DNA of 53,749 nucleotides. It comes from an uncultured Lachnospiraceae bacterium (GTDB lineage: Bacteria > Bacillota > Clostridia > Lachnospirales > Lachnospiraceae). Where the stretch lies: assembly GCA_947167155.1 (NCBI GenBank), contig CAMVHB010000013.1, positions 1 through 53,749 on the forward strand, in the 5' to 3' direction. This document shows positions 34,733 to 43,429 of this stretch, piece after piece. The notes under the pieces were generated by a model, which searched no databases, had not been told where the DNA came from, and was given only the letters and a program-made list of their open reading frames with translations. Position numbers and translations under genes: made by a program. Within the stretch, counting starts at the first letter, position 1, and each line of letters begins with the position of its first letter.

Positions 34733-35406
34733 TATTGTCCCTCCTTATATGAGTGATGATTTATCAGGCTCGCCTGAAAACCGGCGCCAAAACCATTATC
34801 AATATTTACAACACTGACTCCGGATGCGCAGGAATTCAGCATTGAAAGCAGGGCGGAAAGCCCATGGAAGGATGCGCCATAGCCCACGCTTGTCGGAACA
34901 GCGATGACAGGAGCCTTTGAAAGACCTGCCACAACGGAGGCAAGAGCGCCCTCCATTCCCGCCACGGCAATTATCACCCTTGCTTCATCTATATCAGCCT
35001 GATGCTTAAGGAGCCTGTGAATACCTGCAACTCCGACATCGTATACTCTCTTCACGCGATTGCCAAGAATCTCTGCTGTAAGAGCCGCTTCCTCAGCGAC
35101 AGGTATGTCACTGGTCCCGCCGGTCAGAACAAGTACCGTGCCGTCACCATCAGGCTCTCTCATAGCGCCAAGCACAGCGATCCCTGCTTCCGGATAATAT
35201 TTTAGTTCATCAGGGAAAGACTTTGAAAGCTTCTCCTCCTTCTCCTCCGAAAGCCTTGTGACCATGACGGGAGACTGCCCGGCGTCAAGAAGGACCCGTA
35301 TTATCCCTTCTATCTCCAAAACGGTCTTTCCCTCTCCGTAAATGACCTCGGGAACTCCTGTCCTTTTTTCTCTTTCAAGGTCAACGTCGGCATATCCTAT
35401 CTTCAT
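34732..35406 (-). CDS. larB: Nickel-pincer cofactor biosynthesis carboxylase LarB
   Basis: LarB carboxylates and hydrolyses nicotinic acid adenine dinucleotide to start the pincer cofactor. The 224-residue protein begins with DVDLEREKRTGVPEVIYG, a characteristic LarB stretch, and ends with the AIR-carboxylase-like region (TGGTSDIPVAEEAA, AGMEGALASVVAGL, PTSVGYGASF). ATG 35406 is chosen because GGAGA lies just upstream; an in-frame TTG at 35448 would overlap the tetR gene. It sits 13 bases after tetR. In the absence of LarA it may serve another pincer enzyme encoded elsewhere. Confidence 0.92.
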   Translation of the reverse strand: MKIGYADVDLEREKRTGVPEVIYGEGKTVLEIEGIIRVLLDAGQSPVMVTRLSEEKEEKLSKSFPDELKYYPEAGIAVLGAMREPDGDGTVLVLTGGTSDIPVAEEAALTAEILGNRVKRVYDVGVAGIHRLLKHQADIDEARVIIAVAGMEGALASVVAGLSKAPVIAVPTSVGYGASFHGLSALLSMLNSCASGVSVVNIDNGFGAGFQASLINHHSYKEGQ

Positions 35407-35419
35407 ATCAATTCTCCGC

Positions 35420-36010
35420 TTAATCGATGGTGGGTACCATGAGCTCAAGTATCGAATGATAGCTGATGTAAATGAAGGTTCCTACGATTTCATCCACCGG
35501 TATCTTCATCCCGCCTTCTATCCACTGCGTAATGGCATAGCAGATCCACTCGGATATAAAAGAGGCCAGAACCTCCGCCGTAAGCCATTTGTAGGGTATG
35601 TTCTTCTCAAACTCCTCCTTGCCAATGAAGTCCATAAGAAGCTCTTTTACTGCAATGAAAAGTATCTCCCTGAAGGAGTTCTGCCCTGAGAGCTTGTTTG
35701 CGTTGGTATAAAAAACCTTCTCCGAAAGCATCGCATTCATTGAGCCGGTGACTGCCTCTTTGATATGCTTTCCCTGTATCAAAGGCTTCATTGGGAAGAT
35801 CAGCTCCTGCTTGACTATCCATTCGAGGAGCTCATATTTGTCCTGGAAATGATTATAGAAAGTAGGCCGGATCACTCCGGCCTTGTCTGTGATTTCTTTG
35901 ATGGTGATTTTTTCGATAGGCTTATGAACGGCTATCTCCTTGAAACTGGCCGCAAGAAGTGCGTCAATATTGCCTCTCCCGCGGTCGGTTGTCATCTCGG
36001 ATTTTATCAT
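35420..36010 (-). CDS. TetR/AcrR family transcriptional regulator
   Basis: A 196-residue regulator. The N-terminal DNA-binding domain has the typical helix-turn-helix ITIKEITDKAGVIRPTFYNHF (about 35-55). The C-terminal ligand domain (about 75-196) is alpha-helical and resembles the DhaS/TetR_C type. It is the first gene of the minus-strand run leading into larB/larC, so local or self regulation is plausible but no operator was identified. ATG at 36010; ATG at codon 6 (35995) is also possible, and neither has a good ribosome site. A structured hairpin cluster lies directly upstream. Confidence 0.88.
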   Translation of the reverse strand: MIKSEMTTDRGRGNIDALLAASFKEIAVHKPIEKITIKEITDKAGVIRPTFYNHFQDKYELLEWIVKQELIFPMKPLIQGKHIKEAVTGSMNAMLSEKVFYTNANKLSGQNSFREILFIAVKELLMDFIGKEEFEKNIPYKWLTAEVLASFISEWICYAITQWIEGGMKIPVDEIVGTFIYISYHSILELMVPTID

Positions 36011-36032
36011 AAAATATGTATTGCCCTATCCT

Positions 36033-36163
36033 GTTGCTTCGCAACCCCTCGCCGGGGCGGCACCATACCACTTCGTGGCATGGTCTGCGTCACTCCTAAT
36101 GTCATAAGGAATCCACCGCTTCGTGGTACCCCTTATGACGAAATTCGGCGGCCTGTCGCCGGA
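36033..36163. repeat. Cluster of five short hairpins (palindromic element)
   Basis: Between the small conserved gene and tetR I find five consecutive stems: 36033-36045 (GTTGC/GCAAC), 36045-36057 (CCCC/GGGG), 36062-36084 (10 pairs with one mismatch, TTC loop), 36101-36139 (9 perfect outer pairs GTCATAAGG/CCTTATGAC with inner CCAC/GTGG), and 36146-36161 (CGGCG/CGCCG). Three share CTTCG or GCTTCGC-like tops. The region does not look coding. It may be a dispersed palindromic repeat or a structured RNA. Confidence 0.6.
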
Positions 36164-36195
36164 ACCATTCCCTGATCTTTTTTACGTTGTCATAC

Positions 36196-36417
36196 TCACT
36201 CGTCGAACTCGACCGTTACATAAAAGCCGCGCTCGGTCTCGCGGACCGATACGACTTTTCCTTTTTCAGAGACAAGCCTCTCGGATGGCAGAAGATTCGC
36301 GGTCATCGCAAAGGAATTTCCAAGAGTGTAATAATAATACGAGGACACCTTTCCCTCCTTCACGGGAAGGACATCTCCCTCCTTGAGAAGACCGGTACGT
36401 TCCATCTTGAATTCCAT
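36196..36417 (-). CDS. Small conserved protein of unknown function
   Basis: About 73 residues of a soluble acidic protein with no membrane segment. I do not know a function. The sequence (RTGLLKEGDVLPVKEGKV, then SYYYYTLGNSF, ending in the VTVEFDE strand) looks like a compact beta-rich domain, not random translation, and I recall similar small proteins in Lachnospiraceae. ATG 36417 (with GAGG close by) is chosen over a TTG at 36450; ATG 36405 is another option. It follows the MCP gene by 44 bases on the same strand and may be co-transcribed with it. Confidence 0.65.
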   Translation of the reverse strand: MEFKMERTGLLKEGDVLPVKEGKVSSYYYYTLGNSFAMTANLLPSERLVSEKGKVVSVRETERGFYVTVEFDE

Positions 36418-36461
36418 CGTCCTCAAAGCTGCCCTCTTTTCAAAAGTCAATCGTCATGCCA

Positions 36462-38282
36462 TCACTCGGGGCTGCCTTCAGAAAACTCCTCTCCCTCTGC
36501 GGGAGTTTCTGCAGGAGACTCTGCCAAAGTTTCTTCCACAGGCACCTCCACAGTTTCTGCTTCGAGCCTGAACTGCGATATGATATCCGCTATATTGTCT
36601 GCGGAACCGTGAACCGTACCCTCCGTAGAATGGAGCTCGTTTACGTTTCGCGCAATGACCTCAGCGGTATTTGTAAGCTCCACAGCCGAAGCCGCATTTT
36701 CCTCTGCAGATGCGGAGAGAGAATTCACAAGGTCCGTGATCTTCTCGAAGCCGTGCTTCAGTTCATCGTTCACTCCGTTCAGATCGTCGATAGCGGACTG
36801 AACGCTTCCTACGGAATCTATGATCTTGTCAAAGCTTTCTGAGGTCTCCTGAACGGAAATGTTCTGCCTCTCGACGCAGTCCTTTACGACGCCCATCTGG
36901 GAATCCGCCTCGCCCATATTTCTCTGGAGCTCATAGAGGACATCATTGATCCCCTGAACTGACTGTGCCGACTGATCAGCGAGCTTCCTGATCTCATCGG
37001 CCACAACCGAGAATCCTCTTCCGGCTTCACCTGCCCTCGCTGCCTCTATTGACGCATTAAGCGAAAGGAGGTTCGTCTGCTGGGCTATCTCTTCAATGAA
37101 TGAGGAGGCAGCGCCGATCTTCTGTGAGGACTCTCCTATGGTATTCATGACAGCGAGAACCTTTTCAAAGGCCTCCATACTTTCCGCCGTGATAGAGGTG
37201 AGGGTTCCCACCTTCTCCTTTCCCTGAGCGGTAACCGAGGAAATCTCACCGCTGGTTTCTTCAAGAAGGCTGGTGCTTCGCATTGAGGATTCCATCGCAT
37301 TGGAAAGATCCTTCATTCCATCAGATATGACGGATACATCCTGCGCCTGCTTTGAAACAACGGTAGCCATTTCGGATGCCGCCGTATTGATGCTGTCAAT
37401 GTTCGCGGTCGCTTCCCTCGTGTTCTGTCCCATTACATCAACAGAACCGACAAGACCTGAAGAGGTATCGTTCAAGACACCCATTATCTTCTTCAATTTG
37501 TCCTGGACGATGATGAACTCGCTCTTCATCCGTCCGATCTCATCGGTTGACTTTATAGGCTTTACAGCAAAGGAGAGATCGTTTTCGGAGAGCCTGTTCA
37601 GATAGCCTGTGACCTCCCTTATCCTCTTCACGAGCTTTGATGATATGAGGACAGCGAGAACTATCAGCACGAAGGTTATCGCCGCAAAGGATATCGTAAT
37701 GATAATGGTCTTCAGCCTGATGGAGGCACTGAAGGCGGAGGACTGGTTCTCAGCCCACTGAGATGAAAGCTGAACCAGCTTGTCTATGGTCTTTGCTGTA
37801 AAAGTATAATTGTTAAGTGAATCCGTAAAGCCCTTCGAAGGCTGTTCCGGATCATATTTCGAGGTCCACTCGGTAAATTCCTCCTCAAACTGTGTGAGGA
37901 GCTCCGAGAATGTTGTACCACCCTCGGTAGCTGTACCGGCCAGACTGGGCTCGGAGGCCATCATGCCTTTCACTGTCACTAACTGCTGCTGAACAACCGC
38001 CATCTTGTCCTGATACTGCTGCCTGTAGCCTGTAAGACCACTGGGATTGTTCTCCCTTACATAATGGTTCATGGTAGCTACCGCAGTCTCCATTTCAGAG
38101 CAGGAGGACCTTGCAGAGGAAAGAGCGTCAAGAAGAGTACTTTCCTTGTCTGCATAGAGAATCTTCGTCTGATTGTAAACATTGAGCTGCGCCCAGTTCT
38201 GATAGACTGCGAGTACAATGATCATCAAAACGAGCGGAAATACGATCGCGAGAAGCTTTCCCCTGATACTAAGATTCTTCAT
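36462..38282 (-). CDS. Methyl-accepting chemotaxis protein with four-helix-type sensor
   Basis: A 606-residue chemoreceptor: TM1 (about 10-27), an extracytoplasmic helical sensor (about 28-190) that looks like a four-helix-bundle ligand domain, TM2 (about 191-213), HAMP (about 214-268) and a long signalling coiled coil. The hairpin tip is [20 protein letters not shown] followed by [19 protein letters not shown], the CheA/CheW-contacting signature. The C-terminus is acidic and repetitive ([19 protein letters not shown] region) and has no CheR-binding pentapeptide. ATG start with AGGGGG upstream and its own promoter at 38357-38385. The ligand cannot be predicted. Confidence 0.95.
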   Translation of the reverse strand: MKNLSIRGKLLAIVFPLVLMIIVLAVYQNWAQLNVYNQTKILYADKESTLLDALSSARSSCSEMETAVATMNHYVRENNPSGLTGYRQQYQDKMAVVQQQLVTVKGMMASEPSLAGTATEGGTTFSELLTQFEEEFTEWTSKYDPEQPSKGFTDSLNNYTFTAKTIDKLVQLSSQWAENQSSAFSASIRLKTIIITISFAAITFVLIVLAVLISSKLVKRIREVTGYLNRLSENDLSFAVKPIKSTDEIGRMKSEFIIVQDKLKKIMGVLNDTSSGLVGSVDVMGQNTREATANIDSINTAASEMATVVSKQAQDVSVISDGMKDLSNAMESSMRSTSLLEETSGEISSVTAQGKEKVGTLTSITAESMEAFEKVLAVMNTIGESSQKIGAASSFIEEIAQQTNLLSLNASIEAARAGEAGRGFSVVADEIRKLADQSAQSVQGINDVLYELQRNMGEADSQMGVVKDCVERQNISVQETSESFDKIIDSVGSVQSAIDDLNGVNDELKHGFEKITDLVNSLSASAEENAASAVELTNTAEVIARNVNELHSTEGTVHGSADNIADIISQFRLEAETVEVPVEETLAESPAETPAEGEEFSEGSPE

Positions 38283-38356
38283 TGATAAAATAACCCCCTT
38301 GAGAACAGATCAAACATTCGTTACCGAAAACGATTAAGTTCTCTTTTCGACTAGTC

Positions 38357-38385
38357 ATTTTATCACAAAATAATCGTACATACAA
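38357..38385 (-). promoter_or_regulatory. Sigma-A promoter of the MCP gene at 36462-38282
   Basis: On the minus strand TTGTAT (-35, 38380-38385) and TAAAAT (-10, 38357-38362) are separated by 17 bases, leaving about a 65-base leader before the MCP start. I looked for a flagellar sigma-28 type promoter and found no convincing one. Confidence 0.55.
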
Positions 38386-38414
38386 TTATGGTTTTGTGAA
38401 TTATTGCCTTATTT

Positions 38415-39758
38415 TCACGCCTTGTTTGTGCGCCGCCATATACCCATTTTTTCCGCGTCCTTGATGAGGGAGTCCCTGAAATCGGGATGTGCTATACCGA
38501 TCAAAGCCTCTGCTCTCTGCCAGGTGGAAAGTCCCTTCAGGTTCACCATACCGTACTCCGTCACTACAAACATCGTGTTCGCTCTTGTATCGGTAACGAT
38601 AGAGCCGGAAGGAAGCGTAGGGAGGATACGGCTCTGAAGAGATCCGTCCTTTCCCGTAAAGGTCGAGGAAAGGCAGATGAAACTCTTCCCGCCCTTTGAA
38701 AGATAGGCTCCTATCACGAAATCAAGCTGTCCGCCCGCACCGCTGATATGCTTCGTTCCCGCGGATTCAGCATTAACCTGTCCGAAGAGATCGACATTTA
38801 CGGCATTATTTATTGAAATAAAATTGTCTATAGAGGAAACTGTCGCCGCCGAATTTGTATAATCAACGGGAGCCGCCATGCAGGCAGGGTTGTCATTCAG
38901 ATAATCATACATATTCTGTGAGCCGCTGGCGAAGGCATAGACCTGACGTCCTCTGTCGAGCGTCTTCTTCTTTCCCGTGATCTTTCCTGCCTTTGCAAGC
39001 TCAACAAAGGCATCCACATACATCTCCGTATGAACTCCGAGATCCTTAAGGTCCGACTCCGCTATCATCTTCCCCACAGCGTTCGGCATCCCGCCAATAC
39101 CAAGCTGAAGGCAGGCACCGTTTGGAATCTCATCAACTATGAGTGAAGCCACCTTCCTGTCAACCTCTGTTGCTTCGCCTGAAGCAGGGAGCGTGCATAC
39201 GGGCGGGTTCTCACCCTCTACCACATAGTCAACCTCACTGATGTGAACCTCTGTTTCATAGCCCCCGAGGCAGCGGGGCATATTCTTGTTTACCTCGACT
39301 ATCACTATGTCCGCGCATTCCACCGCGGCATGAAGATGAGAGGCGCTGACACCGAAGTTGAAGTAGCCTCCGTTGTCCATCGGTGAAACCTGAAAGATCG
39401 ATACGTTGAGGTGCTTTATATTTTCACGATAATAACGCGGAAGCTCTGAATACTTGAGCGGCGCATAGAAGGCGCAGCCCCTTCCTATCAGCTTTCGCTC
39501 GACTCCCGTCATATGCCAGGAATTCCAGGTGAAATGCTCTCCTGCATCCTCACGTTCAAATATCGCGGGGGTATGATAGAGGATCCCTCCCCGAAGATTT
39601 ACGTCAAAGAGTTCATCCATCCTTTTTGCAAGTGCCTTGTCGCAGGTCTCCGGGGTGTTTGTACACCACCCGAAATCCACCCAGTCCCCGCTCTTTACAA
39701 CAGAAACCGCCTTGTCTGCCGATACCAGTTTGCTCTTGTACTCCTCTTTGATATCCAT
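38415..39758 (-). CDS. but: Butyryl-CoA:acetate CoA-transferase
   Basis: But transfers CoA from butyryl-CoA to acetate, the last step of butyrate formation in many gut Lachnospiraceae. The 447-residue family I CoA-transferase contains both conserved blocks used as signatures of this gene, HFTWNSWHM (near 75) and [14 protein letters not shown] (near 240-253, with the likely catalytic Glu). It also has [10 protein letters not shown] and SGAGGQLDF, the oxyanion/CoA region. The close relative 4-hydroxybutyrate CoA-transferase is the main alternative. ATG start with AAGGGA. It lies 15 bases downstream of nrdD on the same strand, an odd pairing that suggests partial co-transcription. Confidence 0.88.
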   Translation of the reverse strand: MDIKEEYKSKLVSADKAVSVVKSGDWVDFGWCTNTPETCDKALAKRMDELFDVNLRGGILYHTPAIFEREDAGEHFTWNSWHMTGVERKLIGRGCAFYAPLKYSELPRYYRENIKHLNVSIFQVSPMDNGGYFNFGVSASHLHAAVECADIVIVEVNKNMPRCLGGYETEVHISEVDYVVEGENPPVCTLPASGEATEVDRKVASLIVDEIPNGACLQLGIGGMPNAVGKMIAESDLKDLGVHTEMYVDAFVELAKAGKITGKKKTLDRGRQVYAFASGSQNMYDYLNDNPACMAAPVDYTNSAATVSSIDNFISINNAVNVDLFGQVNAESAGTKHISGAGGQLDFVIGAYLSKGGKSFICLSSTFTGKDGSLQSRILPTLPSGSIVTDTRANTMFVVTEYGMVNLKGLSTWQRAEALIGIAHPDFRDSLIKDAEKMGIWRRTNKA

Positions 39759-39773
39759 GACCCTATCCCTTTC

Positions 39774-42005
39774 CTATGCAGTTTTTTCCACATTGCCGCC
39801 TTCCGGCAAAAACCCGTCCGTTCCAAGATGAAGGACACGGTCCTTTATCTCCTGCGTCCTTCCCTGATTCCAGAACTGTGTCCCGATATAGCCGCAGGTC
39901 CGCCTTGCCACCGACATCTTTGACTGGTCGCGGTTTCCGCAGTTGGGACATTCCCATACAAGCTTCCCGTTGTCATCGGTCACTATCTGTATCTCGCCGT
40001 CGTAGCCGCAGACCTCGCAGTAATCGGATTTCGTGTTGAGCTCCGCGTACATTATATGCTCATAGATGTGCTTCATTATCGCAAGCACCGCCGGGATGTT
40101 GTTCTGCATGTTCGGAACCTCCACATAGGAAATGGCCCCGCCCGGAGAGAGCTTCTGGAAGTCACTTTCAAATGTGAGCTTTGAAAAGGCATCTATGTCC
40201 TCGGTCACATGGACATGGTAGGAATTCGTAATGTAATTCTTGTCCGTAACATGCTTTATGATGCCAAAACGCTTCTGAAGGCACTTTGCGAACCTGTAGG
40301 TGGTTGATTCCATAGGTGTCCCATAGACTGAATAACTGATGTGCTCAGCCTCCTTCCAGGTCTTGCAGGCGTCATTCAGTCTCTGCATTACGGAAAGCGA
40401 GAATTCCCTGCCCTTTGGATCCGTATGAGGAACCCCGAGCATCCTGTAGCACATCTCGGAAAGTCCCGCATAGCCGAGTGAGATTGTGGAATAGCCGTTG
40501 TAGAGGAGTTTGTCGATGGTCTCACCCTTCTTAAGTCTGGCAAGAGCCCCATACTGCCAGAGTATCGGCGCGGCGTCTGATACTGTTCCCTTCAACCTCT
40601 CATGCCTGCAGCGAAGCGCCCTGTGGCAGAGATTGAGTCTTTCTTCGAGTATCTCCCAAAACCTGTCCATATCCCCTTCCGAGGAGCAGGCCACATCCAC
40701 GAGATTTATGGTGACAACCCCCTGGTTGAAGCGCCCGTAGAACTTGTTCGTGCCGTCGGGATTCTTTTGTGATTCCTCCACCGTAAGGAAGGATCTGCAG
40801 CCCATGCAGGTATAGACATTACCGTTTTTCAGGGATCTCATTACCTTTGCTGAGATATAATCAGGCACCATTCTCTTTGCCGTGCATTCCGCCGCCATCT
40901 TCGTAAGATAATAATATTTGCTGTCCTCGTAGATATTATCCTCATCGAGCACATATATGAGCTTCGGGAAGGCGGGCGTGACCCATACGCCTTTCTCATT
41001 CTTCACGCCTTCCTTTCTCTGCTTGATGAATTCCTCTATGATCATCGCAAGGTCATCCCTCGTCTGTCCCTCGGGAACCTCATCAAGATACATGAAGACA
41101 GTGACGAAAGGAGCCTGACCGTTGCAGGTCATCAATGTGATCAGCTGGTACTGTATGGTCTGGATGCCGCTCTCCACTTCTTTTCGAAGACGCATCTCTG
41201 TAGTCTTTGTGATTATCTCTTCATCAAGCGATTCACCGCAGGCCTTTCTCTCCTCTATGACCTCCGCTCTGATCTTCTGTCTCGAGATATCCACGAAGGG
41301 AGCGAGGTGGGAAAGCGTGAAGCTCTGTCCGCCGTACTGATTCGACGCCACCTGCGCCACGATCTGGGTGGTCACATTGCAGGCCGTAAAGAAGCTGTGC
41401 GGCTTTTCAATGAGGGTTTCCGAGATCACAGTACCGTTCTGAAGCATGTCTTCGAGATTGATGAGATCACAGTTGTGCTCACGCTGAGCAAAATAATCCA
41501 TATCATGGAAATGGATTATGCCCTCCTCATGCGCCTTCACTATATCCGGAGGAAGGAGTATCCTCCTGGTGAGATCCTTTGAGACCTCTCCTGCCATATA
41601 ATCCCTCTGTGTGGAATTGATGACAGGATTCTTGTTGGAGTTCTCCTGCTTGACCTCCTCGTTCATTCGGTCTATGAGAGCGAGGATACCGTTGTCGGTA
41701 GTATTTGATTTTCTCGAAAGCTCACGGGTATATCTGTATCTTACGTAGAGGCGCGCAACCTCGTAGCCGCGCATCTCCATTATGCCTTTTTCGACCATGT
41801 CCTGGATGTCCTCAACGTTTACAGCGTGAGGAGCATCGGCTACCTGATGGGCTATCGAATCCGCGACGGCGCGTATCTGAACGTCGGAAAGCTGATGTAT
41901 CTCATCCACCTCCTTGTTCGCGGACTGAATGGCATTCACTATCTTTTCTATATCAAAGCGTACCTCTGCGCCGTTTCTTTTGATGATGTTCGTGCGGACT
42001 TCCAT
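39774..42005 (-). CDS. nrdD: Anaerobic (class III) ribonucleoside-triphosphate reductase
   Basis: NrdD makes deoxyribonucleotides in the absence of oxygen using a glycyl radical. The 743-residue enzyme has an N-terminal ATP-cone (about 1-95, starting VRTNIIKRNGAEVRFDIEK), the catalytic barrel with active-site Cys in CMGCRSF, a C-terminal zinc site (CEVCG with CPNCG), and the radical-bearing Gly in RRTCGYIGTQFW. All key residues are present. ATG 42005 has a strong GGAGG 6 bases upstream; a TTG at 42026 is rejected. It is divergent from nrdG across NrdR-box-like sites, whereas most genomes have nrdDG in one operon. Confidence 0.97.
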   Translation of the reverse strand: MEVRTNIIKRNGAEVRFDIEKIVNAIQSANKEVDEIHQLSDVQIRAVADSIAHQVADAPHAVNVEDIQDMVEKGIMEMRGYEVARLYVRYRYTRELSRKSNTTDNGILALIDRMNEEVKQENSNKNPVINSTQRDYMAGEVSKDLTRRILLPPDIVKAHEEGIIHFHDMDYFAQREHNCDLINLEDMLQNGTVISETLIEKPHSFFTACNVTTQIVAQVASNQYGGQSFTLSHLAPFVDISRQKIRAEVIEERKACGESLDEEIITKTTEMRLRKEVESGIQTIQYQLITLMTCNGQAPFVTVFMYLDEVPEGQTRDDLAMIIEEFIKQRKEGVKNEKGVWVTPAFPKLIYVLDEDNIYEDSKYYYLTKMAAECTAKRMVPDYISAKVMRSLKNGNVYTCMGCRSFLTVEESQKNPDGTNKFYGRFNQGVVTINLVDVACSSEGDMDRFWEILEERLNLCHRALRCRHERLKGTVSDAAPILWQYGALARLKKGETIDKLLYNGYSTISLGYAGLSEMCYRMLGVPHTDPKGREFSLSVMQRLNDACKTWKEAEHISYSVYGTPMESTTYRFAKCLQKRFGIIKHVTDKNYITNSYHVHVTEDIDAFSKLTFESDFQKLSPGGAISYVEVPNMQNNIPAVLAIMKHIYEHIMYAELNTKSDYCEVCGYDGEIQIVTDDNGKLVWECPNCGNRDQSKMSVARRTCGYIGTQFWNQGRTQEIKDRVLHLGTDGFLPEGGNVEKTA

Positions 42006-42024
42006 TGCAACCTCCGGAGATATC

Positions 42025-42040
42025 AAACTACATATTGTCT
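42025..42040. promoter_or_regulatory. NrdR box 1 (candidate)
   Basis: AAACTACATATTGTCT matches the NrdR consensus ACACTATATATTGTGT at 13 of 16 positions. It covers the -10 (CAATAT on the minus strand, 42032-42037) of the proposed nrdD promoter. Confidence 0.65.
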
Positions 42041-42061
42041 AAAGTCAAAATAAGAGCACAA
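42032..42061 (-). promoter_or_regulatory. Candidate nrdD promoter
   Basis: Minus-strand TTGTGC (-35, 42056-42061) and CAATAT (-10, 42032-42037) are 18 bases apart, giving a leader of about 20 bases that contains the nrdD GGAGG. Both elements lie inside the NrdR-box-like sites. Confidence 0.45.
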
Positions 42062-42071
42062 TATCTTGTGC
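42056..42071. promoter_or_regulatory. NrdR box 2 (candidate, best palindrome)
   Basis: GCACAATATCTTGTGC is a near-perfect palindrome (GCACAA/TTGTGC) and matches the NrdR consensus (ACACAATATATTGTGT form) at 13 of 16 positions. It starts 31 bases from box 1, the usual tandem NrdR spacing of about three helix turns. Confidence 0.75.
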
Positions 42072-42075
42072 CGTA

Positions 42076-42104
42076 TTGCCATATTACACTATTATCATTA
42101 AAAT
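42076..42104 (+). promoter_or_regulatory. Candidate nrdG promoter
   Basis: TTGCCA (-35, 42076-42081) and TAAAAT (-10, 42099-42104) are 17 bases apart. The nrdG start codon is at 42143. The third NrdR-like half site lies in the spacer. Confidence 0.55.
42086..42101. promoter_or_regulatory. NrdR-like half site 3
   Basis: ACACTATTATCATTAA keeps the left half (ACACTA) of the NrdR consensus but not the right half. It starts 30 bases from box 2, so it is nearly in phase with the first two, and it overlaps the nrdG promoter spacer and part of the -10. Confidence 0.35.
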
Positions 42105-42142
42105 GTGAACAACTATTTTGTTGTTTCGGAAAGACTTTTATT

Positions 42143-42670
42143 ATGAATTATTCAAAGATATACTACTGCGATATCGCAAACGGGACCGGCGTTCGAACAA
42201 GCCTCTTTGTCTCCGGCTGCAGGAACCACTGCATAGAATGCTTCAACAAAGAGACCTGGGATTTTTCCCACGGAGAGCCCTTTGACGAAGAAGTACAAAA
42301 AAAGATCCTCTCTTCAATTTCGCCTTCCTATGTGGAAGGAATAAGCATACTCGGTGGAGAGCCCATGGAGCCTGAAAACCAGGAGGCGTTACTCCCTTTT
42401 CTTCTTGAACTCAAAAAAGCCCTGCCAAAGAAGACAGTCTGGATCTACACAGGCTTCACCTTTGAAGAGCTTTTTGATGAAAAAAAGCGCTGCTGCACAT
42501 GCTTTACAAAGGATATACTCGGAGCCACCGATATCCTTGTGGACGGTCCCTTCCTCATAGAAAAAAAGAATATCTCACTTGCCTTCCGGGGAAGCGAAAA
42601 CCAGAGGATCATTGATGTAAAAGAGACACTTTTAAGAAAAAAAGTAGTCCTCAGCCCTTTGATGCAATGA
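42143..42670 (+). CDS. nrdG: Anaerobic ribonucleotide reductase activating radical-SAM enzyme
   Basis: NrdG uses SAM and a [4Fe-4S] cluster to form the glycyl radical on NrdD. The 175-residue protein has the CxxxCxxC motif in GCRNHCIECFN (about residues 28-38), the GGEP-type motif ILGGEPMEPEN and the family's ETWDF segment. Size is normal. The ATG at 42143 begins MNYSKIYYCDI, a typical NrdG opening; longer in-frame extensions would run through the promoter. It is divergent from nrdD, and its 3' end overlaps the convergent dapB end by 20 bases. Confidence 0.95.
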   Translation: MNYSKIYYCDIANGTGVRTSLFVSGCRNHCIECFNKETWDFSHGEPFDEEVQKKILSSISPSYVEGISILGGEPMEPENQEALLPFLLELKKALPKKTVWIYTGFTFEELFDEKKRCCTCFTKDILGATDILVDGPFLIEKKNISLAFRGSENQRIIDVKETLLRKKVVLSPLMQ

Positions 42671-43415
42671 CATCCGCCATGTCATACAGCCCGCTCTTTT
42701 GTCCGGAAAGGAACTTTGCGGCCTCCACCGCACCGTGGGCGAAGACATTTCTGCTGGTTGCCTGGTGCCTGATCGTGATGATCTCGTCCTCACCGAGGAA
42801 CATCACGTCGTGGATCCCGACTACATTCCCGCCGCGGACGCTTGAGATCCCAAGCTCTTTCTTCCCTCTCTTTTCCCTTCTTTCGCTTCGTCCGTAAATA
42901 TATTCATAATCCTCATTGCTTCCTTCTTTGACAGCGTCTGCAAGAAGGTAAGCTGTGCCCGACGGAGCGTCGAGCTTTCTGTCATGATGCGCCTCAACTA
43001 TCTCAACGTCAAAGCCGGCAGGGCAGAACACCTTTGCGGCCTTTTTGAGAAGATCCGCTATGGTATTGATCCCGAGAGACATATTCCCGGAGCGGAGGAT
43101 CGGAATGCTTTCCGCTGCCTTTTTCACCCCATCGAGCGCCTCATCGGAAAGTCCTGTCGTACAGAGTACCACGGGAAGTCCTTTGGCGACACAGCCTGAA
43201 AGAAGGGCGGGAACACCTGCGGCGGTTGAAAAATCTATAACGCAGTCAGCCTCTTCAGTGCACTCATCTATGCTGCGAAAAACAGGGAAGTCATGGGGCT
43301 TTTCACCGAAAGGGTCTATCCCGCAGACTGTCTCGCAGTCGGGATCGTTTTTTATCATTTCCTCAAGAACGGCGCCCATGTGTCCGTTCACGCCGTTTAT
43401 GATCAGTCTTATCAT
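42651..43415 (-). CDS. dapB: 4-hydroxy-tetrahydrodipicolinate reductase
   Basis: DapB reduces the DapA product to tetrahydrodipicolinate in the lysine/diaminopimelate pathway that feeds peptidoglycan. The 254-residue enzyme has the nucleotide loop INGVNGHMG (7-15), VIDFSTAAGV and the substrate/catalytic motif EAHHDRKLDAPSGTA (His-His and Lys). ATG start with GAGG. It lies 14 bases after dapA. The last 20 bases overlap the nrdG 3' end on the opposite strand. Confidence 0.96.
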   Translation of the reverse strand: MIRLIINGVNGHMGAVLEEMIKNDPDCETVCGIDPFGEKPHDFPVFRSIDECTEEADCVIDFSTAAGVPALLSGCVAKGLPVVLCTTGLSDEALDGVKKAAESIPILRSGNMSLGINTIADLLKKAAKVFCPAGFDVEIVEAHHDRKLDAPSGTAYLLADAVKEGSNEDYEYIYGRSERREKRGKKELGISSVRGGNVVGIHDVMFLGEDEIITIRHQATSRNVFAHGAVEAAKFLSGQKSGLYDMADVIASKG

Positions 43416-43429
43416 TATTCTTTACCTCA

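Noticed and set aside
35407-35448. Longer LarB from TTG at 35448
   Set aside because: It would overlap tetR, and ATG 35406 has GGAGA in the right place and begins the conserved LarB sequence.
42006-42026. Longer NrdD from TTG at 42026
   Set aside because: ATG 42005 has a strong GGAGG; the extension would run into the NrdR box and promoter.
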